A DNA stretch of 22,276 nt from positions 1 to 22,276 of the IMG/VR virus record IMGVR_UViG_3300020213_000123; one strand, 5' to 3'. The stretch's first letter is position 1. Each line of letters opens with the position of its first letter. The stretch is from a virus. Shown in pieces: positions 1 to 7,099 of the stretch. The position numbers were made by a program, and so were the translations under genes. The notes beneath the pieces are model-generated. The model was not told the DNA's origin and made no database searches. It saw nothing but the letters and a program-made list of their open reading frames with translations.

Positions 1-2062
1 GCCATCAGGCGCAGCTACTGAAGCAACCCTGGTTACTAGGTTAGCTGAATCTACATTCACTGCTCGCATTAATACTTTGGGTCAGAAGACTATGGCCAAT
101 TCAACGCCAGTAGTTTTATCATCTGATCAATCTACCCTTCCAATTAGCGCAGCTTCTTTACCACTTCCTTCTGGTGCTGCCACCGAAACAACTTTACTTA
201 CACTATTAACTGCATCTACTTTTACTACCAGAATTAACACTCTGGGTCAGAAGACGATGGCTAATAGTACTCCCGTTGTTATTTCTTCCGATCAATCTAC
301 AATAACAATTACTGGCGCCGTCACTGTTACCGGAACAGTCACTTCCAATCAAGGAACGCCCGCCGCTTTAGCTAATGCTTGGCCTATTAAAATAAGCGAT
401 GGCTCTAATTATGCTCCTTTAACTAATGCAGCTCCCGTTGGAAACGAACAAGGTTTAGTAGTAAGAAATATTCCATCTGGAACGCAGGTTATCTCTGGAA
501 CTGTTACAGCAACCGTATCTGGAACGGTTACCGCCAATCAAGGTACACCTGCTTCACTAAGCAATCCATGGCCAGTTCAATTATCGAATGGCACTAATAC
601 TCCGATAATTACTAATACTACACCAGGTGGTTCTGATCAAGCTTTGGTTGTAAGAAATATACCGTCTGGTACACAAGCTATTTCTGCGGCTTCTCTGCCA
701 TTACCAACGGGGGCGGCCACCGAGGCAACATTAGCTACTAGGTTAGCGGAATCTACATTCACTACTCGTATTAATACTTTAGGACAAAAGACTATGGCTA
801 ATTCTATGCCTGTAGTTATTGCCTCCGATCAAACTACATTGGCTATTACTGGTTCAGTTTCGGCCACTCAAAGCGGAACTTGGACTGTTCAGCCTGGAAA
901 TACAGCGAATACTACTCCGTGGTTAACTACTATTAGTCAAGGAGGTAATGCAGCCACTGTAACTGGCGCTAATGCACTTAAGGTAGATGGTAGCTCTGTT
1001 ACTCAGCCCGTTAGCGGAACTGTTACGGCTAATATTGGCACTTCCGGCTCATTAGCTCTTGATGCATCTATTATAGCACAATCACTTATAGATAATAATG
1101 CGTTTACTGATGGTGTTACTAGAGTTCAACCAGTTGGATATATTTTTGATGAAGTAGCTGGTACAACTCTTACTGAAAATGATGCCGCGGCAGCTAGAAT
1201 CGATTCTAAACGCGCTCAAATTCAAGTAATTGAAGATGGAACTACTAGAGGCACAAGAGCTACGGTTAAAGCAGCTAGCACTGCCCCAGTATCTGGTGAT
1301 ACTTCATTAGTTGTCGTATTAAGTCCAAATCAACCACCTATTCTAGTCACAACATCTCCAAGTAGTTCAACTCCGCTTCTTGCTTTTGGTGATATTGCTT
1401 TAGCAGCTATTACAACCGTAGCATTACGTCGTACTACTTATACCGAGCAAAGCGTTAATTTTACTGGATCAATTGTTTCATCATCGGCAAATGATTCATC
1501 CGCAGGTACAGGCGCACGTACAGTTCGTATTTATTGGATGAATCAGGCAGGCGCCACAACTGGATTTGAAGATGTTACTCTTAATGGAGTTACTCCAGTT
1601 AATCTAGTTACTTCAACTAAATGTTTTATTGAGGCTATAGAGGTCTTAACAGTTGGTAGTACTAGATCTAATGCTGGAATTATTACTTTGAAAACGGGCG
1701 CGGCAGGAGCTGGCACAACTGTTGGAACTATTGGAGCAACAGATAACATTACATTTTGGGCCCATCATTATGTGAAATCAGGACTTACCTGTAATGTAAC
1801 GGGTATCCTTATAGGGTCTAACGTTACAAACAGTTCCGGTTCGTGTATTGGGTCTCTTCGTTCACAAGTATTGCCTGTTGCAGATCAAGTAGATAAGCAG
1901 GTTTCTGACGGAATTACAGTAGCTGGATTAGATAGTTCGGTATATCGTTCTTATGGTTCTCAGATTCAAGTAGCTGGCCCGGCACGTATTACTTTAATTG
2001 TTACCACTGCAACGGGTTCTGCATTTAATTATCGTGGCTCATTTGATGCCTATGAAAGCTAA
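1..2062 (+). CDS. Repetitive tail-fibre/virion protein, 5' end outside window
   Basis: The frame is open from base 2 with no stop, so the gene began upstream; a TTG at 77 lies inside a repeat unit and is not the start. About 686 codons are visible. The N-terminal part is modular: a ~51-residue unit containing GAATEATL and NTLGQKTMANS occurs three times (the first cut by the window edge), alternating with two copies of a TVTxNQGTPAxL...LVVRNIPSGTQ unit. The last ~210 residues, from about base 1420, form a beta-type domain with DSSAGTGARTVRI and LNGVTPVN motifs, shared with the next two genes. Composition (Thr, Ser, Ala, Asn) and the repeats indicate an extended trimeric fibre or adhesin; the receptor is unknown. 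The next gene starts 8 bases after the stop. Confidence 0.85.
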   Translation, partial: PSGAATEATLVTRLAESTFTARINTLGQKTMANSTPVVLSSDQSTLPISAASLPLPSGAATETTLLTLLTASTFTTRINTLGQKTMANSTPVVISSDQSTITITGAVTVTGTVTSNQGTPAALANAWPIKISDGSNYAPLTNAAPVGNEQGLVVRNIPSGTQVISGTVTATVSGTVTANQGTPASLSNPWPVQLSNGTNTPIITNTTPGGSDQALVVRNIPSGTQAISAASLPLPTGAATEATLATRLAESTFTTRINTLGQKTMANSMPVVIASDQTTLAITGSVSATQSGTWTVQPGNTANTTPWLTTISQGGNAATVTGANALKVDGSSVTQPVSGTVTANIGTSGSLALDASIIAQSLIDNNAFTDGVTRVQPVGYIFDEVAGTTLTENDAAAARIDSKRAQIQVIEDGTTRGTRATVKAASTAPVSGDTSLVVVLSPNQPPILVTTSPSSSTPLLAFGDIALAAITTVALRRTTYTEQSVNFTGSIVSSSANDSSAGTGARTVRIYWMNQAGATTGFEDVTLNGVTPVNLVTSTKCFIEAIEVLTVGSTRSNAGIITLKTGAAGAGTTVGTIGATDNITFWAHHYVKSGLTCNVTGILIGSNVTNSSGSCIGSLRSQVLPVADQVDKQVSDGITVAGLDSSVYRSYGSQIQVAGPARITLIVTTATGSAFNYRGSFDAYES
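2..838 (+). repeat. Three coding repeats of a ~51-residue fibre unit
   Basis: Copies lie at about 2-132 (truncated by the window edge), 146-297 and 683-838. Each encodes a GAATE.TL segment, then TLGQKTMANS, then PVV.xSDQ. DNA similarity is visible (for example the GGxCAxAAGACxATGGCyAAT stretch) but synonymous sites differ, so these are old, diverged repeats. Between copies B and C lie two units with NQGTPA and VVRNIPSGTQ, at about 322-488 and 511-672. Confidence 0.85.
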
Positions 2063-2070
2063 GGAATAAT

Positions 2071-3039
2071 ATGTCACTTACACTAGCACCACAATTTACA
2101 CAAATAAATTATACTTGGACTAACTGGAAAACTATTCAAGTTTTAAAAACTGGCAATCATCAATATGATGATGATAATTCAGTTTATACAATTTATTTTT
2201 ACGATGGCCCCGAGGCTCATATTTGTTCCATATGGAAAGGTACAATTCCAGAAACTATTATTACTAATGGTACTTATACTCAAGTTCAAAATAATATTGA
2301 CAAATCAGATTTTGAAACTAATTTCAAACCTTATGGTAATAAATCGCTTGAACCATCTGCTAATGTTGTTTTAGGATATGCGACTTCAGTTAATGGTGCT
2401 CTGACCATTATGCGTGCAACAGCATATGCGCAGCCAAGCACTAACGCTCAACGTTCTTTATTATCGAGTAATGCTGATGATACTTCGGCTGGCACTGGCG
2501 CAAGAACTATTAAGATTACGTATTATGATCAAACATTAGCTGGACCATTTTATGAGATAGCCTCTTTAAATGGAGTTACTCCAGTAAACACTGTAGCCTC
2601 TAATATTTGTTTCATAGAAAAAATAGAAGTTAATACAGTTGGTAATCAGTTAAGTAACGTAGGAACCATAACATTAAAAGCGGCCGTCGCAGGCGGCGGA
2701 ATCACTATTGGTACCATTGCAGCAGGAGACGGAGTTACTTACTGGTGTCATCATTATGTTGGGACTAATAAAATCTGTAGAGTGATATCAGTTATTGGGT
2801 CCATCGATGGAATAAACAGCGGAGCGTTAGAGGTTCATAAATTGGTACCCACAAGTGTAACAACTCCAGAAACAACAATTTCACCTAAACTTAGAATAAC
2901 ACCAAATAATACTGGACAAATAACTTTTGATGTTCCTATTACCGTAGTAGGGCCCGCCTTTATTGCTGTATATGGCCGTTCAGATGCAACGTCTGGTAAT
3001 TTAGATTGGTTTTCTAAAATTGGATTTTATGAGGTATAA
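2071..3039 (+). CDS. Tail-fibre-like protein, second paralogue of the shared C-terminal domain
   Basis: 322 residues, ATG after an AAGGAAT-type ribosome site 8 bases past the previous stop. The first ~110 residues are unique (aromatic and Asp/Asn rich, for example around YDDDNSVYTIYFYDG) and are not recognised. From about residue 112 (RATAYAQP) the protein aligns by eye with the C-termini of its neighbours: DDTSAGTGARTIKITYYD, LNGVTPVN, CFIEKIEV, GTITLKA, TIGTIAAGDGVTYW, HHYV. It is probably a fibre or appendage subunit whose conserved C-terminus folds, trimerises or binds a shared partner. The stop TAA is followed directly by the next ATG, so translation is probably coupled. No enzymatic motif was seen. 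Confidence 0.8.
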   Translation: MSLTLAPQFTQINYTWTNWKTIQVLKTGNHQYDDDNSVYTIYFYDGPEAHICSIWKGTIPETIITNGTYTQVQNNIDKSDFETNFKPYGNKSLEPSANVVLGYATSVNGALTIMRATAYAQPSTNAQRSLLSSNADDTSAGTGARTIKITYYDQTLAGPFYEIASLNGVTPVNTVASNICFIEKIEVNTVGNQLSNVGTITLKAAVAGGGITIGTIAAGDGVTYWCHHYVGTNKICRVISVIGSIDGINSGALEVHKLVPTSVTTPETTISPKLRITPNNTGQITFDVPITVVGPAFIAVYGRSDATSGNLDWFSKIGFYEV

Positions 3040-3858
3040 ATGCCGATAACAGACAGACCAGTAAATAATTCTATTCTATATGATGAAAGTGGGAAAGCTA
3101 TCTTAGTAGACTCTGGTAATGGAGCGCTTATTGTGGGAGGGTTAGAGCATGCTATTGGCGACGGCCTCATTTCTACTGCTGGCGTATCTAGCGATCATGC
3201 TAAAGGTTATGTTGCAACAGCAAGCACATCCATTACAGTTGCAAGAGCCTCTACCTATGTAGAGCCAGCTTCTGCCTCACAAATGGAAATACTTTCATCC
3301 AGCGCAAGCGATTCATCCGCTGGAACCGGAACAAGAACGGTAAGAATTACGTATTATGATGGCTCTTTGAATGGGCCATTTACAGAAGATAAAACTATGA
3401 ATGGTGTTGCTGCTGTTACGACAACTGCAACTAATATGAGATTCATAGATAAAATTGAAACACTAAGCGTAGGATCTAACGGAACTAATGTTGGAACAAT
3501 TACTTTAAGGGCAGTAAGTGCAGGGGCTACTGTAGGAACTATTGCTGTTAGCGATGGTATTACTTTTTGGGCACACAAATATGTTCCTGTAAATACTAAG
3601 TGTTTTATTAAAAGGTGGTTTGTTGGTGTTCTTGGAAATAGCGGCGTAACATTTTTACGCACTAATCAACCACTAACAGGAGTTTCTTTTGAGAAACAAA
3701 TGACTCCATCTGTAAGAGTAACTACTGCGCAGCCATCACAAATTTATGACATGGAACATTTTATCGTACCTGGTCCAGCTAAGATTAGTGCGTGGGTCAG
3801 AGCAGATAGTAACACTGCTGCAACTTGGCATGTTGGATTTTCGTTTTATTGTCTTTGA
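3040..3858 (+). CDS. Tail-fibre-like protein, third paralogue of the shared C-terminal domain
   Basis: 272 residues, starting at the base after the previous stop. The N-terminus, MPITDRPVNNSILYDES, resembles the start of the TIM-barrel protein encoded next and may be a short attachment peptide (inference). From about residue 64 (VARASTYVEP) it carries the same ~205-residue domain as the two genes before it: SDSSAGTGTRTVRITYYDG, MNGVAAV, FIDKIETLSVG, GTITLRA, VGTIAVSDGITFWAHKYV, and a final PGPAKISAWVR segment. Three successive genes thus have different N-termini and one conserved C-terminus, which suggests repeated duplication with exchange of the N-terminal part. It is very likely a virion appendage protein; its ligand is unknown. 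Confidence 0.8.
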   Translation: MPITDRPVNNSILYDESGKAILVDSGNGALIVGGLEHAIGDGLISTAGVSSDHAKGYVATASTSITVARASTYVEPASASQMEILSSSASDSSAGTGTRTVRITYYDGSLNGPFTEDKTMNGVAAVTTTATNMRFIDKIETLSVGSNGTNVGTITLRAVSAGATVGTIAVSDGITFWAHKYVPVNTKCFIKRWFVGVLGNSGVTFLRTNQPLTGVSFEKQMTPSVRVTTAQPSQIYDMEHFIVPGPAKISAWVRADSNTAATWHVGFSFYCL

Positions 3859-3872
3859 GTTCTATTAAAATT

Positions 3873-3901
3873 TTGACATGAATGGTGTAAGAACTTAATA
3901 C
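3873..3901 (+). promoter_or_regulatory. Promoter-like sequence before the TIM-barrel gene
   Basis: A perfect TTGACA at 3873-3878 is followed after 17 bases by TAATAC at 3896-3901, a weak -10 element with 3 of 6 consensus bases. It lies in the 68-base gap between two genes, and the downstream gene also has its own terminator, which supports an independent transcription unit. Assignment as a sigma-70-type promoter is tentative. Confidence 0.4.
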
Positions 3902-3926
3902 TAAACCAATGACAAAAGGAAACACA

Positions 3927-4844
3927 ATGGCAGTTACTCCGTTAACTAATCGTCCAGTTCCACAAAATTCAAATGAAAGCCGCGCAATGTTCGTATGGGT
4001 AGGCGCAACCGCTGCTCTAGACCCACTAGACACTGATGCAGATCAACAAGCTCTACTTAACTTCTGTGGCACCAATGGTGTCAACGTACTTTTTCTAGAC
4101 ATTTGGCGCTACCTAGGTGGTGCTAACTGGACTAACGCAAAGCGCGACAGACTTAAGCTTTTCAACGATGCAGCTCACCGTTCCGGTATCAAGGTCCACG
4201 CTCTATGCGGTGATCTTGGTTGGGGAACTCTTCAACAATGGGTTATGAAGAATATCATGAATCCAATCATGGCATACAATGCTATGTGCACTAAGACATC
4301 TGAACAATTTGATGGTATTTGTTTAGACGTAGAGTATTGGCAAGACGAGGTTGCTTACCCAGCAGCTACTCACCTTCCAGGGCTATGCGACCTAATCAAG
4401 GCTATGCGTCAACAAGCTGACGGGTCTCTTTCCGTTGGATGTTTCGCAGGGTTCTTCCTTAAGGATAACTCTGGGGCCCGCGCTCTACTTACTTACAATG
4501 GTAAGCTTGCTCAAGACGGCGAACATTTGATGGATGTTTGTGATTTCGTTATTCCAGGAACTTATCGTGATCATGCTGCTGATAACGGAACTGATGGTGT
4601 TGGACAAATTACTTTGTTCCAGCCATGGTACGATTACGCCTCTACTGAAGGAAAGAATTTTGGACTATACTGTGGTTCTGAAACCATCAATATTACCCCA
4701 ACCTACATCACGTACTTCGGTGGAACTAAGGCTGCTATGGAAGCTGAGCACACTTTAGTCTCTAACGCATTTAAAGTTGAAACTAACTCCGTATTTCTTG
4801 GTCAAGCTATCCATAGCTACGATGGTTGGAAAGCAATGTCCTAA
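3927..4844 (+). CDS. TIM-barrel glycoside-hydrolase-like protein
   Basis: 305 residues from the ATG at 3927. An upstream in-frame ATG at 3909 exists, but AAAAGGA at 3913-3919 sits 7 bases before 3927 and fits that start better. The pattern is that of a beta/alpha barrel: VNVLFLDIWRYLG, IKVHALCGDLGWG, FDGICLDVEYW (D134 and E136 at the end of a strand, typical catalytic or binding position), LSVGCFAGFF, CDFVIPGTYRDH and a late FLGQAIHSYDGW. No signal peptide is seen. The start (TPLTNRPVPQNS) resembles that of the preceding fibre gene, so it could be virion-attached and act on cell-surface glycan. Codons ending in C and AAG are more frequent than in neighbours, suggesting high expression or separate origin. 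The exact family and activity are not established. Confidence 0.65.
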   Translation: MAVTPLTNRPVPQNSNESRAMFVWVGATAALDPLDTDADQQALLNFCGTNGVNVLFLDIWRYLGGANWTNAKRDRLKLFNDAAHRSGIKVHALCGDLGWGTLQQWVMKNIMNPIMAYNAMCTKTSEQFDGICLDVEYWQDEVAYPAATHLPGLCDLIKAMRQQADGSLSVGCFAGFFLKDNSGARALLTYNGKLAQDGEHLMDVCDFVIPGTYRDHAADNGTDGVGQITLFQPWYDYASTEGKNFGLYCGSETINITPTYITYFGGTKAAMEAEHTLVSNAFKVETNSVFLGQAIHSYDGWKAMS

Positions 4845-4870
4845 TCAAATTAAGTTTCTAGAATGATGAG

Positions 4871-4903
4871 ACGCCCGGTAGAAATACCGGGCGTTTCTAT
4901 TTG
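4871..4903 (+). terminator. Rho-independent terminator
   Basis: A perfect 10-bp inverted repeat, ACGCCCGGTA (4871-4880) and TACCGGGCGT (4885-4894), encloses a GAAA tetraloop and is followed by TTCTATTTG. It lies 26 bases after the TIM-barrel gene. The tail is interrupted by C and A but the stem is very stable. It is the only strong terminator seen in the window. Confidence 0.9.
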
Positions 4904-4944
4904 TGTGACTAATTTGATATATCATTAATAGCCAGTGGGGTTTA

Positions 4945-5805
4945 ATGAGAGTATTAGTCTTGAGCGGTGGCGGGAGTAAAGGTGCTTATCAGGTCGGCGC
5001 CCTCAAACACATCATTGGTGAGTTAGGTGTTGTTTATGATGCCTTTTGTGGCGTCTCTGTTGGGGCAATTAATTGCGCCTCTTTAGCTATGTTCTCTTCT
5101 GGACAAGAGGAGCAATCTATCTCTGTTCTTGCTGATATGTGGGCTAAAATAAATACCTCTCAAATATATAAGAGGTGGTTTCCATTTGGACGTTGGCATG
5201 CACTTTGGAACAAGAGTTTTTTTGATAGTTCTCCTATGCGCAATCTAATTAGAAACAGTTTAGATATTAAAAAGATTCGAGCTAGCGGTAAACCAATTAA
5301 CGTTGGTACCGTATCTCTTAGCTCTGGAAAATATACTATTTTTGATCAAACCTCAGATCATTTTATAGATGCCGTTACCGCCTCAGCCTCCTTTCCTGGC
5401 ATGTTAACTCCGGTGAAATTCCTGGGCCAATTGTGGACGGATGGAGGGGTAAAAGAAATATCTCCAATCAAGAAGGCCGTAGAGATGGGGGCGGATGTTA
5501 TTGATGTCATAATTACGTCTCCACATACACGTGTCAATAGATTTTTGGAAAATCCAACTACGGTTGATATTCTAAAACGCTCTATTGATCTATCTACAGA
5601 TAAAATTATGGCAAATGATATTGAGAAAGTTCAAATGCATAATGTGCTAGCTTTAGCAGGTCTGGAAGATAAAAGGTATGTCAAAATTAATATATTAAGA
5701 CCAGATTTCAATCTAATTGAAGATCTACTTGATTTCAGACCTGAAAAAATCCAAGAAATGATGGAAAAAGGGTATATGGACGCTAAAAACAAATACACAA
5801 TGTAA
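4945..5805 (+). CDS. Patatin-like phospholipase
   Basis: 286 residues. Patatin-family enzymes are serine lipid acyl hydrolases using a Ser-Asp dyad. All landmarks are present: the oxyanion loop SGGGSKGAYQ (residues 7-16), the nucleophile elbow GVSVG with Ser38, an ASASFPGMLTPV segment typical of the family, and the DGG motif with Asp166 (WTDGG). The length suits a single catalytic domain; no signal peptide or transmembrane segment is evident, so it should be cytoplasmic until lysis unless packaged in the virion. ATG at 4945 follows AGTGGGG with suitable spacing, downstream of the terminator, so it needs its own promoter; the gap contains TTGATATATCATTAATA but no clear consensus. Hydrolysis of host phospholipids during lysis or entry is a plausible role, not shown. 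Confidence 0.92.
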   Translation: MRVLVLSGGGSKGAYQVGALKHIIGELGVVYDAFCGVSVGAINCASLAMFSSGQEEQSISVLADMWAKINTSQIYKRWFPFGRWHALWNKSFFDSSPMRNLIRNSLDIKKIRASGKPINVGTVSLSSGKYTIFDQTSDHFIDAVTASASFPGMLTPVKFLGQLWTDGGVKEISPIKKAVEMGADVIDVIITSPHTRVNRFLENPTTVDILKRSIDLSTDKIMANDIEKVQMHNVLALAGLEDKRYVKINILRPDFNLIEDLLDFRPEKIQEMMEKGYMDAKNKYTM

Positions 5806-5814
5806 TAATTCTAC

Positions 5815-5831
5815 ATATCTAGTGGAGATAT
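5815..5831 (+). promoter_or_regulatory. Small hairpin holding a ribosome binding site
   Basis: ATATCT (5815-5820) and AGATAT (5826-5831) can pair around the loop AGTGG, placing the Shine-Dalgarno sequence (GTGGAGA) partly in the loop just before the ATG at 5834. The stem is six AT-rich pairs, so any effect on translation would be modest. Confidence 0.3.
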
Positions 5832-5833
5832 AA

Positions 5834-6187
5834 ATGGCTTTTAAGAACATCAAGAAAACCCAAGGTAGGGATTTTAACTTCTGGAATTCAACCGCTGTAA
5901 GCTGGGCGCAGTTTGGGGCACCAGATGGCTATACCCTTCTTGATGGCTATGGGCCTGATTTGGTTATTACTTTTCCAACTCAAGGCATCATGTTCACTAA
6001 TGAAACTTCAGCAAGCGTTGTAGAGTATTCGTTTAATGGATCTACGATTCATGGAGTTTTGGATGGAACTGCCGGCAGCACTACTCGCGTAGTTATGTTT
6101 GATAATCGTGTAGCTTCTTTGATTTGGTTTAGATTAAAATCAGGCGGCACAGCAACTATAACGACCACCGCGTGGGGAATACGATAA
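5834..6187 (+). CDS. Small probable virion protein, unknown function
   Basis: 117 residues; ATG 7 bases after GTGGAGA. It is not recognised as a named family. The sequence is beta-type, with alternating hydrophobics (DLVITFPTQGIMF, SVVEYSFNGSTIHGVL, TTRVVMF, SLIWFRLKSGGTATITTTAW), and looks like a small beta-sandwich such as those in phage decoration or tail accessory proteins. Residues 31-39 contain two DGY tripeptides six residues apart, a motif enriched in the structural proteins here. The final AWGIR after a run of Thr resembles the last strand of a sandwich. Its position after the patatin gene and before small accessory genes does not fix a role. Confidence 0.65.
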   Translation: MAFKNIKKTQGRDFNFWNSTAVSWAQFGAPDGYTLLDGYGPDLVITFPTQGIMFTNETSASVVEYSFNGSTIHGVLDGTAGSTTRVVMFDNRVASLIWFRLKSGGTATITTTAWGIR

Positions 6188-6206
6188 CTTGATATAGTAA
6201 GGTATT

Positions 6207-6539
6207 ATGGGAAAGAGTAAGCTAATCAAGAACAAGTGTGAGATCGAGACGTGCTCGATTACGGACCCTAACCTACTTCAATTGCATCATATTATAGAAA
6301 GAACGGAAGTCAATACTAATAATAACAATTTTAACCTCGCAATCTTGTGTGCCAATTGCCACGGTTTGACGCATAGTAGTAGGCTAAAGATTATTGGAGT
6401 TTACCCATCTACACAATTACCTAATGGTAGAACTTTGGTGTATGAGTTAGATGGTAAAAGAAATATTGAAGGTATTGATAAGCCTTACGTTAAGTTCGAA
6501 AATAAATCGTTCAAGTTACATGGAGTGAAGGATGAGTAA
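6207..6539 (+). CDS. HNH-type zinc-binding protein, putative endonuclease
   Basis: 110 residues. The core fits a treble-clef HNH fold: Cys11 and Cys16 (CEIETC), the His pair in LHHII (His27, His28), Asn43 in the NFNLAILC strand, and CANCHGLTH (Cys48, Cys51, His52, His56). This gives two zinc-binding Cys pairs plus the HH and N catalytic positions. The C-terminal half (residues 60-110) has no recognised domain and may bind DNA or a partner. Small free-standing HNH proteins are common phage genes, as mobile endonucleases or packaging and recombination accessories; which applies here is not visible. The gene overlaps the next by 8 bases (ATGAGTAA), so translation is coupled. Confidence 0.75.
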   Translation: MGKSKLIKNKCEIETCSITDPNLLQLHHIIERTEVNTNNNNFNLAILCANCHGLTHSSRLKIIGVYPSTQLPNGRTLVYELDGKRNIEGIDKPYVKFENKSFKLHGVKDE

Positions 6540-6852
6540 AATAGATAAGACATTCTTGAGAGATGTCGGTGGTACGGTAGAAAAGACAAATCTTGATGAT
6601 GCGGCTAATCTAAGTAACAAAGTGCTTCAAGAACAAGAGACTCGTCGTAGGCTCTTAGCCCATGCCAGAATTATTGGCTGTGAAAGAGATATGCTTTTGC
6701 TCTTTGCAAAATACGATAAATTGATGCGTAACTGCACCAACGATAAAGAAAGAGCAGATATTGCCAAACTTGGAGCTGTAGATACGTACAGACTATTGGG
6801 TGGCGGTGGGGAGTTGTACGTTGACGGACAACTTGTTTGTAAAGATAGTTAA
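6532..6852 (+). CDS. Hypothetical small helical protein
   Basis: 106 residues, starting inside the end of the HNH gene (8-base overlap). No family is recognised. The N-terminal ~75 residues are charged and predicted helical by eye (NLSNKVLQEQETRRRLLAHARI, then a DMLLLFAKYDKLMRN segment with Leu/Met spacing). The C-terminus has a GGGG turn followed by a short hairpin, ELYVDGQLVCKDS. There is no signal peptide or membrane segment. Tight linkage to the HNH gene suggests co-expression, but no function is proposed. The cold-shock gene starts 11 bases after its stop. Confidence 0.65.
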   Translation: MSKIDKTFLRDVGGTVEKTNLDDAANLSNKVLQEQETRRRLLAHARIIGCERDMLLLFAKYDKLMRNCTNDKERADIAKLGAVDTYRLLGGGGELYVDGQLVCKDS

Positions 6853-6862
6853 GGAATAAACG

Positions 6863-7096
6863 ATGAGTAATGAAAAATTTGTAGGTGAAGTTGTCTGGTT
6901 CGACCCTAAAAGGGGTTTCGGATTTATTACATGGGAAAAAGATGGCGAAAAACAGAAAGATCTGTTTGTTCACTTCTCTGATGTAGCTTGTGAAGGTTTT
7001 AAAACCTTATACAAGGGACAGAAAGTATCTTTTGGTCTAGGTACTAATGTACGTGGTGATCCAAAGGCTACAACTGTTGAAGTCCTAAAAAACTAA
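6863..7096 (+). CDS. Cold-shock-domain protein (CspA family)
   Basis: 77 residues, slightly longer than bacterial CspA (about 70). Cold-shock proteins are single-stranded nucleic-acid-binding OB folds that act as RNA chaperones. Both motifs are intact: RNP1 KRGFGFI (residues 16-22) and RNP2 LFVHF (34-38), after the usual N-terminal GEVVWFDP strand. Between the two lies WEKDGEKQK, a longer charged loop than usual. The ATG follows AAGGAAT with good spacing. A phage copy might assist translation or mRNA stability during infection, or prevent structured late mRNAs; this is inference from the family. The GIY-YIG gene begins 3 bases after the stop. Confidence 0.93.
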   Translation: MSNEKFVGEVVWFDPKRGFGFITWEKDGEKQKDLFVHFSDVACEGFKTLYKGQKVSFGLGTNVRGDPKATTVEVLKN

Positions 7097-7099
7097 TCA

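Noticed and set aside
3797-4033. Minus-strand frame across the gap before the TIM-barrel gene
   Set aside because: It overlaps the ends of two good plus-strand genes and the promoter candidate; no coding features.
6671-6973. 100-codon minus-strand frame over the hypothetical and cold-shock genes
   Set aside because: It lies antisense to the well-supported cold-shock gene and has no ribosome site.
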